64,000 nt of DNA, taken from assembly GCA_026125895.1 (NCBI GenBank), contig JAHCKG010000003.1, forward strand, positions 186,001-250,000, read 5' to 3'. The DNA is from Pseudolabrys sp. (lineage in GTDB: Bacteria > Pseudomonadota > Alphaproteobacteria > Rhizobiales > Xanthobacteraceae). The notes beneath the pieces are model-generated. The model saw only the letters and a list, made by a program, of their open reading frames with translations. It did not search any database and was not told the DNA's origin. The position numbers and the translations under genes were made by a program. Below are positions 18,180-27,061 of this stretch, piece after piece (position 1 is the stretch's first letter; the number at the start of each line of letters is the position of its first letter).

Positions 18180-19656
18180 CGCCTTCCTGTACTGCCGCCA
18201 GCGTGAAATTGAAAGTCGTCCCGCCACGCGGATTGGGCTCGGCCCAGATGCGCCCGCCATGCGCTTCGATGATCGTCCGCGAGATCGACAGGCCGACGCC
18301 CATCCCTTGCCGCTTGGTCGTCATGAAAGGCTGGAACAGGTGCTCTGCGATTTCCGGCGCGATACCTGAACCGGTGTCGGCAACGCTGACGCGGACCAGG
18401 GCAAGGCCGTCGGGCATGATGGAAATCGTCAGGTCGCGCGTCGGCGCCTCTTCCATGGCGTCCATGGCGTTGCGAATCAAGTTGAGCAAGACCTGCTGGA
18501 CCTGCACGCGGTCGGCCAGCACCAGATCAACCTGCGGATCGAACTTGAATTGCACGCGAATGCCGCGGTCCTTGACGCCGACCAGCGCCAGGGCGCTGGC
18601 CTCTTCGACCAGCTTGGTGATGCTTTCGACGCGCCGGTCGCTCTCGCCGCGGGCCACGAAATCGCGCAGGCGGCGGATGATGTGCCCGGCGCGGCCGGCC
18701 TGTTCGGAGGCCTTGCTCAATGCGTCGCGCAGCATCGGCAATTTGTCGGTGCCGTCGCCATCGATGATGCGCTGCGAGCCGTTCAAGTAATTGGAAATGG
18801 CGGCGAGCGGCTGATTGAGCTCGTGTGCCAAGGTCGAGGCCATCTCGCCCATCGCCGTCAGGCGCGAGATGTGCACGAGTTCGGATTGCAGTTCCTGCAG
18901 CCGCTGTTCGGTCTGCTGGCGTTCGGTGAGGTCGCGGATAAAGCCGGTGAAAAACCGCCGATCGCTGGATCGCATCTCGCCGACCGCCAGTTCCATCGGG
19001 AAGGTCGAACCGTCCATGCGCTGGCCGACGACGACGCGGCCGATGCCGATGATGCGGCGCTCACCCGTGTCGCGGTAGCGATGCAGATAGCCATCATGGT
19101 TGTCGCGGTAGGGCTGAGGCATCAGCATCTTGACGTTCTTGCCAATGACGTCGGCGGCGCGATAGCCGAACAATCGTTCCGCCGCGCTTGAAAAGGATTG
19201 CATGGCGCCGCGCTCGTCGATGACGATCATCGCTTCCGGAATCGTGTCGAGGATCGACTGCAGATGCGCTTCGCGCGCCAGCGCGTCGCGCGTCATGACG
19301 TTGGCGCGGTGGCGGCCGCGGCGCAGCAGCTCGCCGCCCCAGGCGGTGGCGCCCCCGATCAGCGCGAAGGCGCAGGTGCTGACGATGTTGGATTGCGAAA
19401 GCCCGTTGTCTTCGTTGAGGAAAAACAGCGCGGCGATGAGGCTGAGCGTGGTCGCCAGCAGGCCCGGGCCGAGACCGCCGATGGCCGAGGCGGCCAGAAC
19501 CGGCGGAATGAAATAAAGAAGCAGCGCTTCGCTGTGCAACTCGGGCGTGAGCAGCGCGCGGCCGGCCATGGCCAGCACCACGGCGACCAGCGCGACGCCA
19601 TAGCGCCACACCCGCAGCCGCCGGTCGAAGGAAAATAGGCCTTGTATGTCAGCCAC
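18163..19656 (-). CDS. fixL: Oxygen-sensing haem histidine kinase FixL
   Basis: 497 residues. Residues 15-110 are hydrophobic with several membrane segments. A PAS domain follows (about 125-245). The haem pocket matches FixL: His187 in [10 protein letters not shown] corresponds to Bradyrhizobium FixL His200, and the Arg residues aligning with Arg206 and Arg220 are present in HRYR and IIGIGRVV. The kinase part has phosphoacceptor His278 in [10 protein letters not shown], the N-box [10 protein letters not shown], and G-boxes DTGSGI and GMGVGLS. It autophosphorylates when deoxygenated and passes phosphate to FixJ. Confidence 0.95.
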   Translation of the reverse strand: MADIQGLFSFDRRLRVWRYGVALVAVVLAMAGRALLTPELHSEALLLYFIPPVLAASAIGGLGPGLLATTLSLIAALFFLNEDNGLSQSNIVSTCAFALIGGATAWGGELLRRGRHRANVMTRDALAREAHLQSILDTIPEAMIVIDERGAMQSFSSAAERLFGYRAADVIGKNVKMLMPQPYRDNHDGYLHRYRDTGERRIIGIGRVVVGQRMDGSTFPMELAVGEMRSSDRRFFTGFIRDLTERQQTEQRLQELQSELVHISRLTAMGEMASTLAHELNQPLAAISNYLNGSQRIIDGDGTDKLPMLRDALSKASEQAGRAGHIIRRLRDFVARGESDRRVESITKLVEEASALALVGVKDRGIRVQFKFDPQVDLVLADRVQVQQVLLNLIRNAMDAMEEAPTRDLTISIMPDGLALVRVSVADTGSGIAPEIAEHLFQPFMTTKRQGMGVGLSISRTIIEAHGGRIWAEPNPRGGTTFNFTLAAVQEGDVDDA

Positions 19657-19806
19657 TTGCTTGACCCGAACCTGGCGCCCGGGAGGGGGCGGGCGCCTCC
19701 GGTAAAACCCCTATGGAGATTATCTGAATTTCTAGCCGCTCGCGACACCGGTACCACAGTGACATTCAACCGGGCGATGAAGTTGCCCCGAGCGAGGATC
19801 GACACC

Positions 19807-20487
19807 ATGCACAGCCAGACCATGACCGTCCGGAAGTCGCAGACCCATCCCGCCACGTCGCTGCCGACGCAGAGCACTCACGGCACCGGCGAAACCATCG
19901 AATTCATGGGCGCGGTGATGCCGTTCGCCCGCAACGCCGAAATCTACGGCGAGAACGAGCCGGCCGAGTATCTCTACAAGATCGTCAGCGGCGCGGTCCG
20001 GACCTACCGCGTGCTCAACGACGGCCGCCGCCAGATCGGCGCCTTCTGCCTGCCGGGCGACGTGTTCGGCCTCGAGGTGGGCGACCATCATAGTTTTTCG
20101 GCCGAAGCGATCACCGACTGCAAGGTCATGCTGATCAAGCGTTCGTCGCTGGTGTCGCTGGCGACCCGCAGTCCCGACGTCGCCCGCCAGCTCTGGACGC
20201 TCGCTGCGACCGAACTGCAACGCGCTCAGGATCACACCATGCTGCTGATCAAGACGGCGCAGGAACGCGTCGCCGGCTTCCTCCTGGAAATGGCGCAGCG
20301 CGCCCGCTGCACCGAAGCGGTCGAGTTGCCGATGTCGCGCCAGGATATCGCCGACTATCTGGGCCTAACCATCGAAACCGTGTCGCGCACGCTGACGCAG
20401 CTGGAGAATGCCGCCGCCATTGCCGTGCCGACCTCGCGCCGCATCGTGCTGCGCAACCAGGCTGCGCTCAACCGCCTGAACGGCTGA
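19807..20487 (+). CDS. fixK: CRP/FNR-family regulator FixK
   Basis: 226 residues from ATG 19807 (ATG 19774 is an in-frame alternative). A cyclic-nucleotide-type beta-roll sensor domain is followed by an Fnr-type HTH with ELPMSRQDIADYLGLTIETVSR, whose recognition helix contains the ExxSR pattern for TTGA-N6-TCAA. The N-terminal FNR cysteine cluster is absent, as in FixK. It is divergent from fixLJ. Six perfect FixK boxes lie in the following 12 kb. Confidence 0.92.
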   Translation: MHSQTMTVRKSQTHPATSLPTQSTHGTGETIEFMGAVMPFARNAEIYGENEPAEYLYKIVSGAVRTYRVLNDGRRQIGAFCLPGDVFGLEVGDHHSFSAEAITDCKVMLIKRSSLVSLATRSPDVARQLWTLAATELQRAQDHTMLLIKTAQERVAGFLLEMAQRARCTEAVELPMSRQDIADYLGLTIETVSRTLTQLENAAAIAVPTSRRIVLRNQAALNRLNG

Positions 20488-20530
20488 ATTCAAGCCGGCT
20501 TCGACACCGTCTCGTTTCCTCCCCCGTACT

Positions 20531-20560
20531 GCCCCGGCCATTCAGCCGGGGCTTTTCTTT
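20531..20560 (+). terminator. Rho-independent terminator of fixK
   Basis: Perfect stem GCCCCGGC / GCCGGGGC (20531-20538, 20545-20552), loop of 6, then TTTTCTTT. Confidence 0.92.
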
Positions 20561-20571
20561 GCGCGCCGCGA

Positions 20572-20585
20572 TTGACTTCGATCAA
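20572..20585. promoter_or_regulatory. FixK/FNR box before the CBS-BON gene
   Basis: Perfect TTGA-N6-TCAA (ttgacttcgatcaa), 56 bases before the ATG at 20642. It directly follows the fixK terminator. Confidence 0.88.
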
Positions 20586-20641
20586 CATGGTACCCCGGCT
20601 GCGGTGCTGGAATGCGGCGGCAATCCGAAGGAGACACGACG

Positions 20642-21378
20642 ATGCACGCCAGCGATGTCATGACCCGTGACGTGGTCACGATCGAACCCGACGCCACCGT
20701 GCTTCAGGCCGCACGGCTGATGCTGCAACACCGCATCAGCGGCCTGCCGGTGGTCGACAAGGGGCACAATCTGGTCGGTGTCGTATCGGAAGGAGATTTC
20801 CTGCGCCGCCGCGAAACCCAGACCGAAAAGCGCCGCTCGCGCTGGCTCGAATTCATCATGGGTCCGGGCAAGGTGGCGGAAGAATACGCCCATACCCACG
20901 GCAGCCGCGTCAGCGAAGTGATGACCGTCGACGTGCAGACGGTCGACGAGAACGCTTCGCTCGAGGACGTCATCGAGCTGATGGAGAAGTATCGCATCAA
21001 GCGGGTGCCGGTGATGTCGGGCGCGATGCTGGTCGGCATCGTCACGCGTTCCAACCTGATGCGAGCCATGGTGAGCATGGCGCGCGTCACGCGGAACCGC
21101 AGTCGCCGCAGGATGACGGCGCCATCCGTTCGCAGTTGCTGGCCGAACTGGAAAGGCAGAAATGGGCGCCGATTGCTGCGATGGACGTGGTGGTGCGCGA
21201 CGGCGTCGTCGAACTGTTCGGTGTCATTACCGACGAGCGTCAGCGCGAGGCCTTGCATGTCGCCTGCGAGAATGTTCCCGGCGTCAAGGCGGTGAAGGAC
21301 CATATGGCGTGGATCGATCCCTCGACCGGTATGACATTCGATGCGCCGGAGGCTGCCACCGAGACCGCGCGCCACTGA
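20642..21378 (+). pseudogene. CBS-domain plus BON-domain protein, frameshifted
   Basis: Start ATG 20642 with GGAG. The first frame gives two CBS domains (SDVMTRDVVTIEPDA; VSEVMTVDVQTVDENA) and runs into meaningless residues until a stop at 21295. From about 21091 another frame continues AEPQSPQDDGAIR, then LLAELERQKW and a BON domain (VRDGVVELFGVITDERQ), ending at 21378. One base missing near 21089-21091 explains this. The intact protein would be about 245 residues. CBS-BON proteins bind adenosine nucleotides and respond to stress. Either a true mutation or a sequencing error. Confidence 0.85.
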
Positions 21379-21391
21379 CGCCGCGGGCGCT

Positions 21392-21405
21392 TTGATTCTG
21401 GTCAA
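21392..21405. promoter_or_regulatory. FixK/FNR box before hsp20
   Basis: Perfect TTGA-N6-TCAA (ttgattctggtcaa), 86 bases before the hsp20 start. Confidence 0.88.
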
Positions 21406-21491
21406 GGCGCAGCGTCGGTCGCGGGGAAGAATGACGATACAGCTGTTGCCCCGCGACGGCTGTTTTCCCCGTGTAACCGATGGAGGCATTC

Positions 21492-21965
21492 ATGGCCTTT
21501 CGCTCCCTTCTTCCCACCAACCGTTCGGGCACCAGCCCGTTCAGCTCGCTGCAACGTGAGATCGACCGCCTGTTCGAGGATTTCTCGCGCGGCTTCCCGA
21601 GTCTCGCGCCGCATGCGGCCGGCAATGGCGGTTTGCTGACGCCGAGCGTCGATGTCAGCGAGACCGACAAGGAAATCGAAATCACCGCCGAACTGCCCGG
21701 CCTCGAGGAAAAGGACGTGCAGATCAATGTCGCGGACAACGTCCTGACCATCCGTGGCGAGAAGACTGCCGAGAAGGAAGAGAAGGACAAGAACTATCGT
21801 CTGGTCGAGCGCAGCTACGGTTCGTTCGAGCGCACGCTCGAATTGCCGGCCGGCGTCGACGCCGATGCCATCAAGGCCAACCTCGCCAAGGGCGTGCTCA
21901 AGGTGACGGTGCCGAAGCCGGTACCGGCGCAGGCCAAGAAGGTCGAAGTCAAAGCCGCTGGCTGA
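21492..21965 (+). CDS. Hsp20-family small heat-shock protein
   Basis: 157 residues. An alpha-crystallin domain spans about 50-145: PSVDVSETDKEIEITAELPGL at its start, LTIRGEKTAEKEE in the middle, and the final ANLAKGVLKVTVPK motif. Small Hsps hold unfolding proteins in the cytoplasm. ATG 21492 is preceded by GGAGG at the right distance; ATG 21480 is less likely. A FixK box upstream suggests induction at low oxygen. A strong terminator follows. Confidence 0.93.
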   Translation: MAFRSLLPTNRSGTSPFSSLQREIDRLFEDFSRGFPSLAPHAAGNGGLLTPSVDVSETDKEIEITAELPGLEEKDVQINVADNVLTIRGEKTAEKEEKDKNYRLVERSYGSFERTLELPAGVDADAIKANLAKGVLKVTVPKPVPAQAKKVEVKAAG

Positions 21966-21986
21966 GCGGGCAGTTCGAGCACCAAG

Positions 21987-22020
21987 GCGCGCCCGGAATT
22001 CTCGGGCGCGCTTTCGTTTT
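21987..22020 (+). terminator. Rho-independent terminator of hsp20
   Basis: Perfect 9-base stem GCGCGCCCG / CGGGCGCGC (21987-21995, 22003-22011), then TTTCGTTTT. Confidence 0.92.
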
Positions 22021-22062
22021 TCCGCGCCGCAAAACGGCAAGCGCCACAAAGCCTGCGGCAAC

Positions 22063-22076
22063 TTGACTTTCGTCAA
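22063..22076. promoter_or_regulatory. FixK/FNR box before the DASS-korAB unit
   Basis: Perfect TTGA-N6-TCAA (ttgactttcgtcaa), 62 bases before the DASS transporter ATG. Confidence 0.88.
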
Positions 22077-22138
22077 TGGCGCTACCGCACGTTGCGACGA
22101 ATATCCGCGCCGGGAGAAACCTGGCCCAGAGGGATATC

Positions 22139-23662
22139 ATGTCGACCCAGCCCGCCTTGCAAGTGGTCGCAACGTCCGCGACGAGTTCATCGAAAACCGA
22201 ACGCACCTGGTTGGCGTCGAACTGGGGGCTGATCGCCGCCATCGCCGCGCTGATCGTCGTGCTGATGCTGCCGACGCCGGCCAATCTGCCGGTCGCCGGC
22301 CATCGCATGCTCGCCATTCTCGCCTTCGCCGTCATCGTCTGGATGACTGAGGCCATCGACTACGCGGTCTCCGCTATCGTCATCGCGGCGCTGATGGCGT
22401 TCCTGCTCGGCCTCGCTCCGAGCGTCGCCAACCCGAAGGTGCTCATGGGCACCAGTGCGGCGCTGACGCTTGCCTTCAGCGGCTTCACCACGACCGGCCT
22501 TGTGCTGGTCGCCGCCGCGCTGTTCCTTGCCGCGGCGATGACGCAAACCGGCCTCGACAAGCGCATCGCGCTCAACATTCTCGCCCGCGTCGGCACCGAG
22601 ACGCGCAACGTCGTCATCGGCACCATCCTCGTCGGCATCGTCATCGCCTTCATGGTGCCCTCGACCACGGCGCGCGTCGCCTGCCTGGTGCCGATCACGC
22701 TCGGCATGATCGCTGCCTTCGGCGTCAGCCGCAGCAGCACCTTCGCGGCCATGCTGATGATCGTGACGGTGCAGACCGCCAGCATCTGGAACGTCGGCAT
22801 CAAGACCGCCGCGGCACAGAATATGATCGCCATCGGCTTCATCGAGAAGGCATTCAACCAGACCATCACCTGGCTCGAATGGCTGATCGCGGCGGCGCCG
22901 TTCGGCATCGCCATGTCGATCGCGCTCTACTTCATCATGACGCGCATGATGAAACCGGAGGTGGCGTCGGTGCCGGGCGGCCAGGAAGGCATCCGGAAGT
23001 CGCTCGCCGAGCTCGGGCCGATGAAGGCCTCGGAGAAGAAGCTGCTCGTCATCTCGCTGACCCTGATCGCGTTCTGGGCGACCGAAGGCGTGCTGCACAA
23101 ATTCGATACCTCGACCACGACCATCACCGCCGTGGCGCTGATGTTCATGCCCGGCATCGGCATCATGACGTGGAAGGAGGCGCAGCCGAAGATTCCGTGG
23201 GGCACGGTGATCCTGTTCGGCATCGGCATCTCGCTCGGCACGGCGCTGCTGCAGACCAAGGCCGCGACCTGGCTTGCTGATATCGTCGTCCTGGAATTCG
23301 GCCTGAAGAACGCCACCGCGCTCTTCATCCTCGGCGCCATGAGCCTGTTCCTGGTGGTGATCCATCTCGGCTTCGCCAGCGCCACGGCGCTCGCTTCCGC
23401 GATGATCCCGATCGTCATCGCCGTGCTCAAGGGCGTGGCAACGCCGGGCATCAACGTCATCGGCATGACCATGCTGCTGCAGTTCGTCGTGTCGTTCGGC
23501 TTCATCCTGGTGGTAAACGCGCCGCAGAACATGGTCGCCTACGGCACCGACACCTTCACGGCGCGCGACTTCGTCCGCACCGGACTGGTGCTGACGGTCG
23601 TGGCGCTCGCTCTCGTCATGCTGCTCGGGGCCACCTATTGGCGCTGGCTGGGTTACGTCTGA
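22139..23662 (+). CDS. DASS-family anion:Na+ symporter (dicarboxylate/sulfate type)
   Basis: 507 residues with about 12 hydrophobic segments. Recognisable DASS features are RMLAILAFAVIVWMTEAIDY near the N-terminus, MVPSTTARVA (the SNT-like substrate loop), and a second half with the corresponding repeat ending NAPQNMVAYG. The family imports C4-dicarboxylates, citrate or sulfate in the inner membrane. ATG 22139 has GAGGGA upstream. It is 14 bases from korA and has a FixK box, so it is likely induced at low oxygen and may import a dicarboxylate feeding korAB. Confidence 0.88.
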   Translation: MSTQPALQVVATSATSSSKTERTWLASNWGLIAAIAALIVVLMLPTPANLPVAGHRMLAILAFAVIVWMTEAIDYAVSAIVIAALMAFLLGLAPSVANPKVLMGTSAALTLAFSGFTTTGLVLVAAALFLAAAMTQTGLDKRIALNILARVGTETRNVVIGTILVGIVIAFMVPSTTARVACLVPITLGMIAAFGVSRSSTFAAMLMIVTVQTASIWNVGIKTAAAQNMIAIGFIEKAFNQTITWLEWLIAAAPFGIAMSIALYFIMTRMMKPEVASVPGGQEGIRKSLAELGPMKASEKKLLVISLTLIAFWATEGVLHKFDTSTTTITAVALMFMPGIGIMTWKEAQPKIPWGTVILFGIGISLGTALLQTKAATWLADIVVLEFGLKNATALFILGAMSLFLVVIHLGFASATALASAMIPIVIAVLKGVATPGINVIGMTMLLQFVVSFGFILVVNAPQNMVAYGTDTFTARDFVRTGLVLTVVALALVMLLGATYWRWLGYV

Positions 23663-23676
23663 GCGGAGCCGTCGTC

Positions 23677-25395
23677 ATGCCGCGCCGTTCCATCGCCGTC
23701 GTCTTTGCCGGAAGCGGCGGTTCGGGCGCCATGACGGCGGGCGCTGTCTTCCTGCGCTCCGCGGCGCGGGCGGGCTATTTCGGCATGATGACGCAACTGT
23801 TCGGCGCGCAGGTGCGTGGCGGCGAATCGGCGGCGCTGGTGCAGATCGGCGTCGATCCGGTCGAGGCGCAGCCCGACCGTTTCGACGTCTTCGTCGCGCT
23901 CGACTGGGACAAGGTGGAGCAGTTCGCCGCCGAAATCCCGCTGGACGAGACGAGTCTCATCCTCGCCGATCCGGCCAGCGGCCCGGTGCCGCCCGGCATC
24001 GCCAAATCGAAGGGCCGCGTCGTGCCCTTGCCGATGAGCGACGGCGGCGAGAGCAAACTCGATCACGCGCTGCTCGGCAAGCGCGTCAACATGTTCGCCG
24101 CCGGCTGCATGGCCGCGCTGTGCGGCCTGCCGGAGGGCGACATCGGCGGCGCCGTCGAAGCCATCTTCGGCGAAAAGGGCAGGGACGTCGCCGCCGCCAA
24201 CACGGCGCGGGCGCTGGCCGGCGCGCAGGCCGCTCCGGCTCTCGGCCTCGATCTCAAGCTCGCGCCGCCGGCGCAAAGCCCGCGCTGGCTGATCAGCGGC
24301 AATCAGGCCGTCGCGCTCGGCGCGCTGCGCGGCGGCGTGCGCTTCGTCGGCTGCTACCCGATCACACCGGCGACCGATCTGGTCGAATGGCTGGCGCCGC
24401 ATCTCATCAAGCTCGGCGGCCGGCTGGTGCTCGGCGAGGACGAACTCGCCTCGATCAACTTTGCCCTCGGCGCTTCCTATGGCGGCGTGCCGGCGATGAC
24501 GGTGACGTCGGGCCCCGGCTTCTCGCTGATGGTCGAGAGCCTGGGTCTCGCGATCGCCGCGGAAATCCCGCTGCTACTCGTCGATGTCATGCGCGCCGGG
24601 CCGTCCACCGGCATCGCCTCGAAGACCGAGCAGAGCGACATCAACCTCGCGATCTACGGCACGCACGGCGATGCGCCGCGCGTCGTGCTGGCGCCGCTGT
24701 CGGTCGGCGATTGCGCCGGCACCACCGAATACGCCGTCTATGTCGCCGAGGCCTTGCAGGTGCCGGTTATCGTGCTGTCCGACCAGTTGCTCGGCCAGGC
24801 GACCGCGGCCATCGATCCGGTGTCGGATCGTCCGCCGCCGCAGCGGCGCAAGACCGACGGCGCCGCCGCCGGCCAGCCGTTCAAGCGCTACGCGACCGGC
24901 GGCGATGCCGTCACGCCGATGCCGCGGCCGGGAACGCCGGATCGCGAATGGGTCGCCGAAGGCCTGACGCATAACGAAGCCGGCCTGCCGGCGAGCGGCG
25001 CGGCGGTGCATGCGGCGCAGATTCACAAGCGGGCGCGCAAGATCAGGGAGTTCGACGCGGGCGAACACTGGGGCGAGGTGACGGGCGAGGGTGACACCGC
25101 GATCCTCGCCTTCGGCTCGACCGTCGGCGCTGCGCGCGAAGCGGCGCGCCGTCTCGGCGAGGCGGGACGCAAGGTGCGCGTCATCGCGCTGCGGCTGCTG
25201 TCGCCGTTGCCGGTGAAGCAATTGACGCAGGCGCTCAGCGGTGTGCGCCGCGTCGTCGTCATCGAGCAGAACGATTCCGGCCAGCTCTATCGCCACCTGC
25301 TCGGCCACAAGGCCGTGCCGGTGGACGCCGAAAGCGTGGCGCGGCCGGGCCCGCTGCCGTTCCGTCCATCGGAGATCGTGAACTATGTGGCGTAA
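23677..25395 (+). CDS. korA: 2-oxoacid:ferredoxin oxidoreductase, fused gamma-alpha subunit
   Basis: 572 residues. The N-terminal gamma domain has GSGGSGAMTAG (about 10-20), and the alpha part has the GCYPITPATD motif, then VTSGPGFSLM. The C-terminal domain ends near VIEQNDSGQLYRHL. With KorB it oxidatively decarboxylates 2-oxoglutarate or another 2-oxoacid to acyl-CoA and reduces ferredoxin, or works in reverse. The start follows the transporter stop by 14 bases. Substrate preference (2-oxoglutarate over pyruvate) is inferred from the subunit layout. Confidence 0.9.
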   Translation: MPRRSIAVVFAGSGGSGAMTAGAVFLRSAARAGYFGMMTQLFGAQVRGGESAALVQIGVDPVEAQPDRFDVFVALDWDKVEQFAAEIPLDETSLILADPASGPVPPGIAKSKGRVVPLPMSDGGESKLDHALLGKRVNMFAAGCMAALCGLPEGDIGGAVEAIFGEKGRDVAAANTARALAGAQAAPALGLDLKLAPPAQSPRWLISGNQAVALGALRGGVRFVGCYPITPATDLVEWLAPHLIKLGGRLVLGEDELASINFALGASYGGVPAMTVTSGPGFSLMVESLGLAIAAEIPLLLVDVMRAGPSTGIASKTEQSDINLAIYGTHGDAPRVVLAPLSVGDCAGTTEYAVYVAEALQVPVIVLSDQLLGQATAAIDPVSDRPPPQRRKTDGAAAGQPFKRYATGGDAVTPMPRPGTPDREWVAEGLTHNEAGLPASGAAVHAAQIHKRARKIREFDAGEHWGEVTGEGDTAILAFGSTVGAAREAARRLGEAGRKVRVIALRLLSPLPVKQLTQALSGVRRVVVIEQNDSGQLYRHLLGHKAVPVDAESVARPGPLPFRPSEIVNYVA

Positions 25396-25397
25396 CT

Positions 25398-25502
25398 CCC
25401 CGTCGTCCCCGCGAAGGCGGGGACCCATACGCCGCAGCCTATCGAGGGACTGCGGAGTATGGGTCCCGGGCCTCGCTGCGCTCGCCCGGGACGACAATGA
25501 GG
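25398..25502. repeat. Intergenic palindrome related to family C
   Basis: Begins with cccgtcgtccccgcgaaggc and ends with cccgggacgacaatgag; inside is gacccatac with its inverse gtatgggtc. It lies between korA and korB and would form a hairpin in their mRNA. It resembles the family C elements at 35566, 37692, 54072 and 59470 in the ccccgcgaaNgcgggg core. Confidence 0.75.
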
Positions 25503-25515
25503 GTTGATTGATCCC

Positions 25516-26370
25516 ATGACCGACACGCTCGTCACGCAAACCACGGACCCTCAACACTGCGTCTACACCGCCAAGGACTTCGCCTCCGGCGCGCATCCGG
25601 TGTGGTGCCCCGGCTGCGGCGATTTCGGCGTGCTGGCCGCGCTCGAGCGCTCGCTCGCCGGCTACGGCCGTCCGCCGCACGAGGTCGTGCTGGTCTCCGG
25701 CATCGGCTGCTCGTCGCGCCTGCCGGGCTACATGAGCACCTACGGTTTTCACGGCGTGCATGGCCGTGCGCTCGCCGCCGGCACCGGTTTGAAGCTGGCG
25801 CGCCCGGATCTCGAAGTCATCGTCGTCGGCGGCGATGGCGACGGCTATTCGATCGGCGGCAACCACTTCATCCATGCCTGCCGGCGCAATCCCGACATGC
25901 TCTATGTCGTGATGGACAACCGCGTCTACGGCATGACCAAGGGTCAGCCGTCGCCGACCACCGAGCCGGATTGGGATTCCGACATCGCGCCCGGCGGCAT
26001 CGGCCTGCGGCCGTTCAATCCGCTCGCGGTCGCCATTGCCGCCGGCGCCAACTACGTCGCGCGCGGCTTCTCCGGCGATCCGAACGGGCTCGCCGATCTC
26101 ATCGTCGATGGCCTGAAATGGCCGGGCTTTGCCTTCATCGAAGTGCTTAGCCCCTGCATCACCTTCCGTCCCGAACAGCGCGAATGGAAGAAGATGGTGC
26201 GGCCCTCGACCCTTTCCGTCGAACAGGACCGCGCGGCAGCGACCGCGCTGGTGCTCGCCGACGACGGCTTCAGCCTCGGGGTGCTCTATCGCGGCGACCG
26301 CGCATCGATCGCGCCGCCGCTCAAACCCGAGATCACGATGGGCGACGTCGAGCGGGAATTTGCGCCGTAG
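25516..26370 (+). CDS. korB: 2-oxoacid:ferredoxin oxidoreductase beta subunit
   Basis: 284 residues. The TPP and cluster-binding CPGCGDFG motif is at about 32-39. The TPP motif region GGDGDGYSIGGNHFIHACRRN and VMDNRVYGMTKGQ are conserved. KorB carries TPP and one 4Fe-4S cluster. Start ATG 25516; an in-frame TTG at 25504 is less likely. It is separated from korA by a 105-base palindrome. Confidence 0.92.
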   Translation: MTDTLVTQTTDPQHCVYTAKDFASGAHPVWCPGCGDFGVLAALERSLAGYGRPPHEVVLVSGIGCSSRLPGYMSTYGFHGVHGRALAAGTGLKLARPDLEVIVVGGDGDGYSIGGNHFIHACRRNPDMLYVVMDNRVYGMTKGQPSPTTEPDWDSDIAPGGIGLRPFNPLAVAIAAGANYVARGFSGDPNGLADLIVDGLKWPGFAFIEVLSPCITFRPEQREWKKMVRPSTLSVEQDRAAATALVLADDGFSLGVLYRGDRASIAPPLKPEITMGDVEREFAP

Positions 26371-26428
26371 CTCGATTTCTTTTCTGACGCGCGGCGCACG
26401 GCGCACCGCGATTTGAAGGAGGAAGACC

Positions 26429-26968
26429 ATGAAACTCAGTCACGCGATCGCCACCACGCTGTTGATCGCCAGCCTCGCAACGCCGGCGGCGCTGGCGCAG
26501 CCGGCCGGTCCCGGTCCCGGCCCCGGCGCTGGCCCAGGTCCCGGTGCCGGTTCCGGACCGGGGTGGGGCCCGGGCATGATGATGGGCCCCGGCATGATGG
26601 GCCGTGGCGGCGGCCGCGGCATGGGCTGGATGTGCTCGCCGCAGAGCGCCGGCCTTGCCGAGTGGCGCAAGGAGCGCATCGAGCGGCTGGTGAAACCGAC
26701 CGAGGCGCAACGCAAGGCGCTCGACGACCTGCAGGCCGCTTCGGCGAAGGCCGCGCAGATCGTGTCCGACGCCTGCCCGAAGGATTTTCCGGCAGGCGCT
26801 CCGGCGCGGCTTGAGCTGATGGAGAAACGGATGGAAGCCATGCTCACCGCGGTGAAAACGGTGCGGCCGGCCTTCGACGCTTTCTACGCCACGCTCACCG
26901 ACGAGCAGAAGGCCGCCCTGAACTCGCGCGGCCCGCGGCAGGGGGGCTGGCACCGCTGGCGCAACTGA
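26429..26968 (+). CDS. Periplasmic Spy/CpxP-like (LTxxQ) protein with Gly-Pro-Met-rich segment
   Basis: 179 residues with a signal peptide (cleaved after ALA, about 23). Residues 24-62 are a Gly/Pro/Met-rich segment with repeats of PGPG and MMMGPGMMG, which could bind metal or be disordered. Then comes an alpha-helical part with LVKPTEAQRKAL and the LTDEQKAAL motif typical of the Spy/CpxP family of periplasmic chaperones and metal sensors. It lies downstream of korAB with its own RBS (GGAGG) and ends at a bidirectional terminator. Confidence 0.8.
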   Translation: MKLSHAIATTLLIASLATPAALAQPAGPGPGPGAGPGPGAGSGPGWGPGMMMGPGMMGRGGGRGMGWMCSPQSAGLAEWRKERIERLVKPTEAQRKALDDLQAASAKAAQIVSDACPKDFPAGAPARLELMEKRMEAMLTAVKTVRPAFDAFYATLTDEQKAALNSRGPRQGGWHRWRN

Positions 26969-26995
26969 TCGCGAACCGTCAATCGCTCAAAAAAG

Positions 26996-27019
26996 AACCC
27001 CGGCGCGAGCCGGGGTTTT
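26996..27019. terminator. Bidirectional terminator
   Basis: Stem AACCCCGGC / GCCGGGGTT (26996-27004, 27009-27017), loop gcga, with A-run before and T-run after. It serves both the Spy-like gene (+) and ompW (-). Confidence 0.92.
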
Positions 27020-27061
27020 AGTTGGCATCGTTGGGGAGGACCCCCGCACGATCTCTTCAAT

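Noticed and set aside
18163-19656. FixL with a lost haem ligand
   Set aside because: At first ERRIIGIG seemed to replace the His of DPHIIGIG, but in Bradyrhizobium FixL that residue is His214; the haem ligand His200 aligns with His187 here and is present.
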